This document shows positions 26,903 through 34,605 of a stretch of 64,000 nucleotides of DNA, piece after piece. Below the pieces are notes generated by a model that saw only the letters and a list, made by a program, of their open reading frames with translations, searched no databases and had not been told where the DNA came from. The DNA lies in the NCBI RefSeq assembly GCF_900217235.1, contig NZ_LT907975.1, positions 3,261,001 to 3,325,000 of the forward strand, written 5' to 3'. A program made the position numbers and the translations under genes. Position 1 is the first letter of the stretch. The number at the start of each line of letters is the position of its first letter. The stretch comes from Pseudodesulfovibrio profundus (GTDB lineage Bacteria; Desulfobacterota; Desulfovibrionia; Desulfovibrionales; Desulfovibrionaceae).

Positions 26903-27393
26903 TTTACACTCCTTGGATCAGTGTTGACTCCCGGATGGCCCGGGTGCGTTGTTCCATTGCAATCGCTGCACAACCCGCTGCAATTGCTACACAGTCCGTA
27001 CAATACACTTTGATAACGAAAGAGGGTGAAGCCCTGTTGCCGAGCTGTCTCCTGTTGCAAACACTCAAAATATGGATTTCGGATCGGTATGGTTTTCCCA
27101 CATCGTTCACAAATCATCTGACTGGAGTGATCTCCCATGGGTTCATAGTGGGTGATCCCGTCATTTTTATGGATACAACGTGCGATCCCCGCATTGTGCA
27201 GGTGTTTGACCGTCCTATACACCGTCGATCGGCTGACCGAGTCATCCACCTGTTGCACGTTGTTGAGAAGATCTTCAGGGCAAACCTCGCCTCTGTTGCT
27301 TATAAATACTTTAAATATAAGTAGTCTTTGCTTCGTCAACTTGAGGCCGTTGTGAGACAGATACTCTTTGAAAGCGGTCAGTGCTTCTTTCAT
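26899..27393 (-). CDS. Second Fur-family regulator
   Basis: A 164-residue paralogue of Fur. The winged helix reads GLKLTKQRLLIFKVFISNRGEVCPEDLL and SRSTVYRTVKHLHNAGI; metal-site residues are in HYEPMGDHSSQMICERCGKTIP. The C-terminus has CSNCSGLCSDC, four closely spaced Cys, more than in ordinary Fur. It is divergent from feoA, with Fur-box-like sequences between. The hinge lacks the HDHHDH cluster of Fur, so its metal or signal may differ (Zur-, PerR- or a Desulfovibrio-specific type). Confidence 0.8.
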   Translation of the reverse strand: MKEALTAFKEYLSHNGLKLTKQRLLIFKVFISNRGEVCPEDLLNNVQQVDDSVSRSTVYRTVKHLHNAGIARCIHKNDGITHYEPMGDHSSQMICERCGKTIPIRNPYFECLQQETARQQGFTLFRYQSVLYGLCSNCSGLCSDCNGTTHPGHPGVNTDPRSVK

Positions 27394-27423
27394 TTTTCAT
27401 CCTGATTCGTGTTAAATCCGCGG

Positions 27424-27445
27424 TAATGACTTTCAATCTCAATTA
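27424..27445. promoter_or_regulatory. Weak Fur-box-like sequence
   Basis: TAATGACTTTCAATCTCAATTA shares the outer TGA...TCA-type half-sites with the Fur consensus on the other strand (TGAGATTGAAAGTCA) but is imperfect in the centre. It lies 31 bp upstream of the second regulator's start, so it could be its operator. Confidence 0.35.
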
Positions 27446-27484
27446 GAGGGTCTTTGTGCCTGCATTCTGGCTTCGTGTTGAGAT

Positions 27485-27517
27485 TGATGGTCAACATATT
27501 GTTTTTGTTGACCATCA
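27485..27517. promoter_or_regulatory. 12-bp inverted repeat between the divergent fur-like and feoA genes
   Basis: TGATGGTCAACA and TGTTGACCATCA are exact inverted arms around a 9-base loop. It is not a Fur-type sequence. It may be the operator of the second regulator or an RNA hairpin. Confidence 0.45.
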
Positions 27518-27542
27518 TGCGCTCAAGGCATATTAGTGATAT

Positions 27543-27558
27543 CGAAATTCATTATCAA
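27543..27558. promoter_or_regulatory. Fur box before feoA
   Basis: On the other strand this reads TTGATAATGAATTTCG, close to the Fur 7-1-7 consensus. It is 35 bp upstream of feoA, in the promoter position. Confidence 0.7.
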
Positions 27559-27592
27559 TTGCAACCACAGGTTGCATAATGAGGGGAACGAA

Positions 27593-27817
27593 ATGCAAAC
27601 GCAAAAGACACTGAAAACCGTCATGGCGGGTAATAATGCATTCATCATCGCAGTCGACGCAGGACATAAGGCGAGAACACGACTGGAGTCGCTCGGTATC
27701 ATCCCCGGTGTCGAGGTTGATGTGGTGAGCAATACCAATGGCCCCATGCTTGTTTCCATCGGAGAAAGCCGCGTCATGGTTGAACGCGGTGTGGCCGAAA
27801 AAGTGATCGTGGCCTAG
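27593..27817 (+). CDS. feoA: FeoA-type ferrous iron transport protein
   Basis: 74 residues from ATG 27593 with GAGGGG upstream. It is an SH3-like FeoA protein: TVMAGNNAFIIAVDAGHKARTRLESLGIIPGVEVDVVSN, then ISIGESRVMVERGVAEKVIV-like end. FeoA proteins interact with FeoB in the cytoplasm. A second feoA lies directly downstream but is broken by an insertion sequence. Confidence 0.85.
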   Translation: MQTQKTLKTVMAGNNAFIIAVDAGHKARTRLESLGIIPGVEVDVVSNTNGPMLVSIGESRVMVERGVAEKVIVA

Positions 27818-27861
27818 CTCGCGGCAGACTATTTGAGAGGGAATGTATGACATTAGATGAA

Positions 27862-28570
27862 GGGGCTGTACCAGATAACTAGCCCATATGTCTTCTAACC
27901 CACTGTTTCAGTTGTTTAAACTGGCTTCGCGGATTGCTGTTATTAAAACGCCACTCGCATTCCTTTAAAAACAGAGAAAAATGCTTGGTTGGAATGCCGT
28001 TGAATTTCCTCATATGGCGTTTGGCCTGGTTCCAAAAATTCTCGATTCCATTGATGTGGTTGTGGCTATCTGCAAACAGCTTCGAGTGGTTGATTCGGAA
28101 GTGTTTGAACGCTGACACATCAAGGACATTGTAGCCATACCAGCAGTCCGAGTAAACCACACTGTCTGGCTGGATTCTTTCCTGAATAATGGGAAGCAAG
28201 GTTTTACCTTTCGCATCAGGAATCACCTGTGTATAGACCTTCCCGCCCCTTTTAAGGATTCCAAAAACAGGAACCTTACCAGCCGCCCCACGTCCTCTTT
28301 TGCCCTTTCGCTTGCCACCGAAGTAGCTCTCATCGACCTCAAATTCGCCAAAATCCATCCCTTCACAGGACTCTTCTACCGCTATGATTTCCCGGAGCCG
28401 GTGAAAGTAATAGGCGGCTGTTTTGACGTTCACACCAACCAGATCGGCAGCGCAACGAGCTGTCGTGCCAGCCACAAAATGTTCGATTAAACGAAGCTGC
28501 TTGTCCTTGCTCAAACGACTTTTTCGCATTGCCATACCGATAACCCAAAGGAGTTATCTGGTACAGCCCC
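27862..28570 (-). mobile_element. IS1595-family (ISXO2-like) insertion sequence, 709 bp
   Basis: Both ends carry the same 18-bp terminal inverted repeat, GGGGCTGTACCAGATAAC, exact at 27862-27879 and 28553-28570. One transposase gene fills it on the minus strand. The flanks (TAGATGAA before, TAGAAATT after) do not form the expected 8-bp duplication, consistent with an adjacent deletion in feoA2. Confidence 0.85.
27879..28535 (-). CDS. IS1595-family transposase
   Basis: A 218-residue protein with an N-terminal Zn-less helix-turn-helix (AADLVGVNVKTAAYYFHRLRE) and the DDE-type ISXO2 core: EVDESYFGGKRKGKRGRGAAG, then DSVVYSDCWYGYNVLD and HINGIENFWNQAKRHMRKF. It looks intact and is transcribed against feoB. 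Confidence 0.9.
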   Translation of the reverse strand: MAMRKSRLSKDKQLRLIEHFVAGTTARCAADLVGVNVKTAAYYFHRLREIIAVEESCEGMDFGEFEVDESYFGGKRKGKRGRGAAGKVPVFGILKRGGKVYTQVIPDAKGKTLLPIIQERIQPDSVVYSDCWYGYNVLDVSAFKHFRINHSKLFADSHNHINGIENFWNQAKRHMRKFNGIPTKHFSLFLKECEWRFNNSNPRSQFKQLKQWVRRHMG

Positions 28571-28679
28571 TAGAAATTGTACGAAACGCACCGCTCGTTG
28601 ATCCGGTCGAAGTGCATCTTGACGGATACCATGTATCGATCCGCCACTCGGAAGCCAAACGGATAGTGGTGGAGGCGTA

Positions 28680-31184
28680 ATGGGTACTCGGAATCTGCTG
28701 GTTGCCCTGGCAGGACAACCCAACTGCGGCAAGTCCACCGTCTTCAATCTGCTGACGGGCGCCCGCCAGCATGTGGCGAACTATCCCGGTGTAACGGTTG
28801 AGAAGAAAACCGGTTCGTACACCGTGGATGACACTTGCGTGGAACTGGTCGATTTGCCCGGCACTTACAGCCTGACCTCGTATTCCCTGGAAGAGCGTGT
28901 CGCCCGTGATTTTTTGCTGGGAGACAACCCCGCAGTGGTTATCAATGTTGCCGACGGATCCAATCTCAAGCGCAATCTCTATCTCACGCTTCAATTGCTG
29001 GAGATGGAAGTGCCCACCGTACTCAATCTGAACATGATGGATGTGGTGGAGCGGCGTGGTCAGAAAATTGATATCGCTAGGTTGCAGGAGATTTTGGGCA
29101 TCCCTGTTGTCCCCACCAAGGCCAAGAAAGGGGAGGGTAAGGAAGCTCTCAGAGTCGCGGTCAAACAGTTGGCCGACTCGCGCACAGAGTCAATGTTCTC
29201 CATTGATTACGGATTGATGGAGCCGCATATTGCCGAGTTGGAAAAGGAGCTTCGGGAAGATCCGGTTCTCAGCATCCAGTATCCGGTTCGATGGCTGGCC
29301 ATCAAACTGCTGGAAAATGATGTTGAGGCGATCACCCTGCTGGAGCGCACGCATCCCGATGCGCAGCAGGTATTGCAGCTCAAGGAGTCTTGCCGAACCC
29401 GTTTTCAGGAAGAGGCAGGAAACAGCATTGAACGACACATCGCCTTCACCCGCCATGGGATGTGCGCGAAGATCACCCGTGAGACCGTGACTTTCCCGGC
29501 TGACAAGCGGCGTTCTCTTTCTGATCGTGCTGATAAATATGTCTGCAATCGGTATCTCGGCCCTGTTATTCTCATAGCCATTCTGATGGTCCTGTATCAG
29601 GTAGCCATCGTGTTCGGTAACTGGCTTGCCTTGCAGGTATGGCCTGCATGGGGTGCTCTTGAGAATTTTGCAGCGGAATATTTGCCTGCGGCCGGGTTCG
29701 TTGATGATCCGCTTTTACGATCACTTGGCATGTGGGTTGTCAAATCCACCACGGCCATCCTGAATTATCTGCCCATTTTCTTTCTGCTGTTCAGCCTCAT
29801 CGCCATACTGGAAGACAGCGGATACATGCCGCGCATGGCGTTCATACTGGATCGCCTGTTCCGTCGTTTCGGTTTGCACGGTCAGTCAACGCTGCCGATG
29901 ATTCTTGGCGGTGTCTATGTGGGAGGCTGCGCCATCCCCGGGGTCATGGCTACCAAGGCCATCCCGGACGAGCGGGCGAGGCTTGCGACGATCATGATCG
30001 TGCCCATGATGAACTGCCTGGCAAAGGTGCCGCTCTACCTGATTCTCATCGGTGCGTATTTTGCCGATGTGGGTGGACTCGCCATGTTCTTTATCGCCAC
30101 TGTGACGCTGTTCATGGCTCTTCCTGTTGCCAAACTGCTGTCCCTGACAGTGCTTAAAAAACAGCCGAGTGCGCCGTTCATCATGGAAATGCCGCCGTAC
30201 CATATCCCTGCTTTGGCAGGCACCATGCGTCGGGCCGGTGAGCGTATATGGCTCTTCCTGAAAAAGATCGTCACCGTGGTAGCGGCCGTGGCCGTGGTCG
30301 TCTTCGTGCTCATCAACTACCCGGGTCTGCCCGAGGATAGGCAAGCGTACTATGACGACATGAGAAGTACGGCCGTGCAGCGCTTCATGAAGGATGTCTA
30401 CAAGACCGAGTTCAATGGACAAATCCTGCAATCCGATGTGCTGCCCATCATCCTTTTTGATGAGTCCCTCAAGCGCGCCAAGCAGGGCGTGACCGACAGC
30501 GACAAGGCGGCTGCCATCAACGATCAGTTCCAGGCCGACAACCCGGTGTATTACGCCGTGGTCAAACGTGTGGGCAAGGACGGGAAAAAGCTGAATCGGT
30601 CTCTCAGGAATGTCATCAAGGTCAGAAAGAAGGTGCGCCGCGAATCCCGCTCCGAGCGGTTTGAAAACAGCTTCCTCGGAACCATGGGTAAGGCGCTCGA
30701 ACCCGTGACCCAGTGGGCCGGATTCAACTGGCGAATCAATATCGCGCTTCTGTCCGCGTTTGCGGCAAAGGAAAACTCTGCGGCCACCCTCGGTTCCATC
30801 TATGGCATTGACGGCGACCAGAGTGTGCAGGAGTCCATGAAGGCCGGGGAGACCGGATTCACCGCGCTTCATGCCTTGGCTCTCATGCTGTTCATGGCGC
30901 TGTATCCGCCGTGCGTCCCGACTTCCATCATGGTCCGTCACCAGTCCAATTCCACCAAGTGGATGTTGTTCTCCATCGGCTACCAGACTCTGCTTGGCCT
31001 TTTTGTGGCGAGCCTTGTCTTCACCGGTGGAACAGTCCTCGGGTTGACGGGCTTCCAGACAATGTGGGCCTTCTACGGTCTGTGCGTGGTCGCCACCCTC
31101 GTAATGGGCTTGATTCCGACCCCGGACGAGAAGGAAACCGACGTGATTGCAACGACAACACCTTGTAAAGAAAATTGCTCTTAA
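28680..31184 (+). CDS. feoB: Ferrous iron transporter FeoB
   Basis: An 834-residue inner-membrane Fe2+ transporter. The N-terminal GTPase has G1 GQPNCGKST, switch region YPGVTVEKKTG, G3 DLPGTYSL and NMMD in the G4 position. Then come the membrane Gate domains: YLPIFFLLFSLIAILEDSGYMPRMAF and PMILGGVYVGGCAIPGVMATKAI (first gate) and MLFMALYPPCVPTSIMV (second). An insertion-like soluble segment of about 110 residues (around 555-665) sits between the gates. Start ATG overlaps the broken feoA2 stop. The upstream IS on the opposite strand could reduce its transcription. Confidence 0.95.
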   Translation: MGTRNLLVALAGQPNCGKSTVFNLLTGARQHVANYPGVTVEKKTGSYTVDDTCVELVDLPGTYSLTSYSLEERVARDFLLGDNPAVVINVADGSNLKRNLYLTLQLLEMEVPTVLNLNMMDVVERRGQKIDIARLQEILGIPVVPTKAKKGEGKEALRVAVKQLADSRTESMFSIDYGLMEPHIAELEKELREDPVLSIQYPVRWLAIKLLENDVEAITLLERTHPDAQQVLQLKESCRTRFQEEAGNSIERHIAFTRHGMCAKITRETVTFPADKRRSLSDRADKYVCNRYLGPVILIAILMVLYQVAIVFGNWLALQVWPAWGALENFAAEYLPAAGFVDDPLLRSLGMWVVKSTTAILNYLPIFFLLFSLIAILEDSGYMPRMAFILDRLFRRFGLHGQSTLPMILGGVYVGGCAIPGVMATKAIPDERARLATIMIVPMMNCLAKVPLYLILIGAYFADVGGLAMFFIATVTLFMALPVAKLLSLTVLKKQPSAPFIMEMPPYHIPALAGTMRRAGERIWLFLKKIVTVVAAVAVVVFVLINYPGLPEDRQAYYDDMRSTAVQRFMKDVYKTEFNGQILQSDVLPIILFDESLKRAKQGVTDSDKAAAINDQFQADNPVYYAVVKRVGKDGKKLNRSLRNVIKVRKKVRRESRSERFENSFLGTMGKALEPVTQWAGFNWRINIALLSAFAAKENSAATLGSIYGIDGDQSVQESMKAGETGFTALHALALMLFMALYPPCVPTSIMVRHQSNSTKWMLFSIGYQTLLGLFVASLVFTGGTVLGLTGFQTMWAFYGLCVVATLVMGLIPTPDEKETDVIATTTPCKENCS

Positions 31185-31197
31185 GGAGGAGTGAACA

Positions 31198-31515
31198 ATG
31201 AAAAAACTGACTATCGTACTGACTCTGGCCGCAATGGTGGCCTTCGCCGGACAGGCATTTGCCCACAGCCCGCTCATGAGCTGCTTTGACAATGGCGACA
31301 ACACCGTTACCTGCGAAGGCGGCTTCTCTGACGGCTCATCCGCTGCCGGGGTCAAGCTGTATGTCAAGGATGGCAATGGAAAAACCATTCTGGACACCAA
31401 GATGAACGAGGACAGTGAGTTGACCTTTGACAAGCCTGCAGGCGCTTACATGGTCATCTTCGATGCCGGTGAAGGGCATGCTGTTGAAGTCAACGGTTCT
31501 GACATCGTCGAGTAA
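31198..31515 (+). CDS. Small periplasmic protein of the feo operon
   Basis: This 105-residue protein has a classical signal peptide (KKLTIVLTLAAMVAFAGQAFA-HS) and a strong ribosome site AAGGAGG. The mature 80-residue part is a small beta-sandwich-like domain (VKLYVKDGNGKTILDTKM, FDKPAGAYMVIFDAGEGHAVEVNG) resembling the N-terminal part of DUF4198/NikK-type metal-transport accessory proteins. It begins 13 bp after feoB. A role in periplasmic metal handling is inferred. Confidence 0.65.
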   Translation: MKKLTIVLTLAAMVAFAGQAFAHSPLMSCFDNGDNTVTCEGGFSDGSSAAGVKLYVKDGNGKTILDTKMNEDSELTFDKPAGAYMVIFDAGEGHAVEVNGSDIVE

Positions 31516-31568
31516 GGAAATCCAGCGCAGGAGGCATTTATTTTCTGCGCTTTTATTTGAACATCGTA

Positions 31569-31585
31569 TTGAGAATAACATTCAA
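31569..31585. promoter_or_regulatory. Fur-box-like palindrome
   Basis: TTGAGAATAACATTCAA has TTGA...TCAA ends and an AT-rich centre, a partial match to the Fur consensus. It is 23 bp upstream of the DUF4198 gene, so that gene may have its own iron-regulated promoter. Confidence 0.5.
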
Positions 31586-31608
31586 ATTCAATTAACGAGG
31601 AGTATCTG

Positions 31609-32433
31609 ATGAGAAAACGTTTTATTCCCCTTCTGACCGCCTTGTGCGTCCTGGCTGTGTCCGGTTCCGCCTTTGCCCACTTCATGGTCTTCTACACACC
31701 GGAAATGATCATGGAAAAGGGCAAGGATCTGGACATGCGCATCGCCTTTACCCACCCGGCAGAAGCGGGGCACATGATGGATATGGGCGGTGTTGAGGAG
31801 TTCTACGTTCTGAAGGCCAAGGGCGACAAGATCGTCAAGACCGACCTGAAACCGCACCTCAAGGAGATCACCTGGAAGAACCCCCATTCCGAAGCCACTG
31901 CATTCTCTGCCGTGGTCCCCAAGAAAGTCGTCCGCTCCATGGGAGACTATGTCTTCGTCATGAAGCCCGGTTACTACTTCGAGAAAGAAGAAGACGTGTA
32001 CATGCAGCAGATCACCAAGCTGATCGTCAACGTCGGTGAAATGCCCACCCTGTGGAACGAGCCTGTTGGCCTGCCGTGCGAAATCGTCCCCATGATCAAG
32101 CCCTATGGTCTGTGGGCCGGCAACGTGTTCAAGGCACAGGTTCTCTCCGAAGGCAAGCCTGTTGCCAATGCCGAAGTTGAAGTCGAATACATGAGCCACA
32201 TGCCCAACCTGAAGACCAACTCCATGCCTGCCGAGTCCTCCGTGGATTACCCCAATGGCGCGCTGGTCACTCAGACCATCTTCTCCGATGCCAACGGGTA
32301 CATCACCTTCGGTATCCCCAAGGCTGGCTGGTGGGGCTTTGCCGCTCTCGGCGTCGGTCCTGATACCGAGTACAAGGGTAAGGAACTCGGCCAGGATGCA
32401 GTCATCTGGGTCAAAGCCGAAGAAATGAAGTAA
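31609..32433 (+). CDS. DUF4198 periplasmic metal-transport accessory protein
   Basis: This 274-residue protein has a signal peptide ending GSAFAHF and begins in the mature part with the family's HFMVFYTPEMIMEKGKDL. The HPAEAGHMMDMGG segment is rich in His and Met. An Ig-like domain follows near 185-270 (GNVFKAQVLSEGKPVANAEVEVEYM, GYITFGIPKAGWWGFAALG). DUF4198 proteins are found with nickel, cobalt and iron uptake systems and probably bind metal near the outer membrane. It may be transcribed from the Fur-like box just upstream. Confidence 0.8.
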   Translation: MRKRFIPLLTALCVLAVSGSAFAHFMVFYTPEMIMEKGKDLDMRIAFTHPAEAGHMMDMGGVEEFYVLKAKGDKIVKTDLKPHLKEITWKNPHSEATAFSAVVPKKVVRSMGDYVFVMKPGYYFEKEEDVYMQQITKLIVNVGEMPTLWNEPVGLPCEIVPMIKPYGLWAGNVFKAQVLSEGKPVANAEVEVEYMSHMPNLKTNSMPAESSVDYPNGALVTQTIFSDANGYITFGIPKAGWWGFAALGVGPDTEYKGKELGQDAVIWVKAEEMK

Positions 32434-32476
32434 TTCAAGCTCTTTCCTTGCAACAATAAAGAGCACCTCTACAAAG

Positions 32477-32510
32477 GATGCGGCGGGTCAGTAGCCCGAC
32501 CCGCCGCATC
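32477..32510. terminator. Strong hairpin between DUF4198 and HD-GYP genes
   Basis: GATGCGGCGGGTC (32477-32489) pairs exactly with GACCCGCCGCATC (32498-32510). There is no long T-run after it, so it may be a partial terminator or an mRNA-stabilising stem that separates two expression levels. Confidence 0.7.
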
Positions 32511-32535
32511 GAACATATTTCTCCAAGGCGGTAAC

Positions 32536-33219
32536 ATGACGACTCTTCCTGAAGCACGGGGCATCGAGATCGAGGACATTTGCGAATTTCAGGTTCTCGA
32601 TGCGGTTCAGATGACCGTGCATCAGTTCGCGGAATCCCTCAGCTATATCATTGATGCCAAAGATCATTGTACGCATAGCCATTCCGAAGAGGTCGCTGTC
32701 ATGGCACAGACCATCGGTCAGCAGATGGGACTTTCCGCCAAGCAGGCCGATATCCTTCATGTGGCAGGGCATCTTCACGACATCGGCAAGGTGGGGATTC
32801 AGGACGCGATCCTCAAGAAAAGGGGACCGCTGACCAAATCCGAGTTCGCCATCATCAAGCGGCACCCGGAAATAGGTGCCCAGATAATGGGACCTGTCAC
32901 CCCGTTTTCGGGTAAAAACGGCATCGTAAAAATGATTCTGCATCACCATGAGCGCTATGACGGAAAAGGGTATCCGCACGGGCTGAAGGGAAAGGAAATT
33001 CCCCTTGGTGCACGTATTATCGCCGTGGCAGACAGCCTGTCGGCCATGCTTCAGGAGCGCCCGTATCGAAAGGCCATGACGTATAAGGAAGCCATGGATG
33101 AAATCGTTGATTGCACCGGCACACAGTTTGACCCGCAGGTGGTGAATGCCTTTTTCGGCGTACACGATATCATCTGGGATTACCTCCAGTCGTTGCACAA
33201 ACGGGAGGGAGCCGCGTGA
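32536..33219 (+). CDS. HD-GYP domain phosphodiesterase
   Basis: A 227-residue protein. The HD site is AGHLHDIGKVGIQD and the GYP site HHHERYDGKGYPHGLKGKEIP. HSEEVAVMAQTIGQQMGL is the first helix with H. The set of metal and c-di-GMP ligands appears complete, so it should hydrolyse c-di-GMP. There is no sensor domain other than a short N-terminal helix region. It follows the feo/DUF4198 group and its stop overlaps the next gene's GTG (33216). Fur regulons of Desulfovibrio were reported to include an HD-domain and a GGDEF gene, as I recall. Confidence 0.85.
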   Translation: MTTLPEARGIEIEDICEFQVLDAVQMTVHQFAESLSYIIDAKDHCTHSHSEEVAVMAQTIGQQMGLSAKQADILHVAGHLHDIGKVGIQDAILKKRGPLTKSEFAIIKRHPEIGAQIMGPVTPFSGKNGIVKMILHHHERYDGKGYPHGLKGKEIPLGARIIAVADSLSAMLQERPYRKAMTYKEAMDEIVDCTGTQFDPQVVNAFFGVHDIIWDYLQSLHKREGAA

Positions 33220-33221
33220 TC

Positions 33222-33878
33222 ATGGGGAGCAAACATGGACGCATGCGGTGCGAGGTTGTTGTCCAGCCGTCCGGCTCCGGCACGGAGTCCCGGCTGGTTC
33301 TGCTTGCAGCCCTTTTGACGATCCTTATCTGCGGGGCGGTCATCATGCTCCGCAATACCGCTGCCACAGCCAAAGAGGTACCCGGCTGGCAGATTGATGC
33401 TTTCGAGGACCTCGGTGCCGAGGAATTGGCTGTTTTCAACGGCCTGTATACGGCGGCTCCGGAAATCGAAATGTTCCATGAGGACGAGGGGGACTGGCCA
33501 TCGGTAGATCAACTGGCCGCGGATTTTATCCCGCCTTTCATGCAGGACGCCGCCTGGGAGATCAACGGGGCCATGGGCTGGAGCCGCACCATTATTTCTA
33601 CTCATGACAAGCACATAGCCCTTTATGTAGGGCATCCTGCGACTCCGTCTGTCTCCGGCTCATTCATGTTGGTCATGCTCCATGATCACGTGAAGAAGGA
33701 AGGGAACGCCAATGCTTCCGCCCATGCGCCATATGAGGTCTGGCTACATCAGTCACCGGTTGCAGAGGTCCCCTCTGCGGTCACGGATCAGGCCCTTATC
33801 AATACGGGGTGGCGTGAAGTCGTGGCGCGGAAGGGTAGTGATGAAACCCGACAAACCAAAGAGGAGTTCATGCAATGA
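33222..33878 (+). CDS. Membrane-anchored protein of the zinc ABC operon (DUF6162-like?)
   Basis: About 218 residues. One membrane segment (LVLLAALLTILICGAVIML) near residue 27 is followed by a soluble periplasmic part. The start could be GTG 33216 or ATG 33222. It sits directly before the zinc-type binding-protein gene (overlap ATGATG at 33875). I believe similar proteins (DUF6162) accompany zinc-type ABC transporters, but this is a tentative memory. The role is unknown; metal capture or regulation of the transporter is likely. Confidence 0.5.
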   Translation: MGSKHGRMRCEVVVQPSGSGTESRLVLLAALLTILICGAVIMLRNTAATAKEVPGWQIDAFEDLGAEELAVFNGLYTAAPEIEMFHEDEGDWPSVDQLAADFIPPFMQDAAWEINGAMGWSRTIISTHDKHIALYVGHPATPSVSGSFMLVMLHDHVKKEGNANASAHAPYEVWLHQSPVAEVPSAVTDQALINTGWREVVARKGSDETRQTKEEFMQ

Positions 33879-34605
33879 TGAAACGATTACTCCTGGCCCT
33901 GTTGGGCGTTTGTCTCATGGTGGGGTCGGCCCACAGCTCGGAGAGGCCGCGTATCGGTGTCACCTTGCACCCGTACTACAGCTTTGTCTCGGCTATTGTC
34001 GGTGAAACAGCCGAGGTCGTGCCGCTGATCGGCGAAGGGTTCAACCCGCACAACTACCGGCCGCAGCCGGAAGACATCAAGAAATGCATGACGCTTGATG
34101 CACTGGTGGTCAACGGAATCGGGCATGATGAGTTTGCCTTCGATACTGTGGAAGCGGCCAATATGACAGGAAAACTACCGCTCGTTTTTGCGAACAAGGA
34201 TGTCTCGCTCATACCGGTATCCGGGCATCTGGACGGCAAGAGGGTTGTCAATCCACATACGTTTGTGTCCGTTACGGCTTCGGTCCGACAGGTGTACACC
34301 ATTGCCAATGAGCTGGGCATACTGTTCCCGGAACAGGCGAAAATATTTCGGAGCAATGCTCGGGCCTATTCAAACAAGCTGCGCAGGTTGAAAGCGCAAT
34401 ACATGGCCCGGATTGCCGAGCTGCCGAGCATGGATTTTCGCTGTGCAACCATTCACGGTGGCTACGATTATCTCTTCCAGGATTTCGGCCTTCAGGTGAC
34501 AGCGGTCATTGAGCCGGGGCACGGGCTCAAGCCGACGGCCAGTCAACTCGCCAGGACCATCGATCAGATCAAGGGACTGGGTGTTGATGTGATTTTTACC
34601 GAGAT

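Larger units (their letters stand above)
27847..28680 (+). pseudogene. feoA: Second feoA gene, disrupted by an IS with loss of about 100 bp
   Basis: The 5' end remains at 27847-27861 (ATG, codons for MTLDE, with GAGAGGGA upstream). The 3' end remains after the element at 28573-28680 (EIVRNAPLVDPVEVHLDGY, then VSIRHSEAKRIVVEA and TAA). This tail is typical of FeoA. About 33 codons expected in the middle are missing, so the insertion was accompanied by a deletion. The stop overlaps the feoB start (TAATG), so the gene was translationally coupled to feoB. Confidence 0.8.

Noticed and set aside
29886..31433. 515-codon minus-strand open frame
   Set aside because: It lies opposite feoB and part of the next gene; its composition is a His/Asp/Gly-rich shadow and it has no domain. 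feoB on the plus strand is certain.
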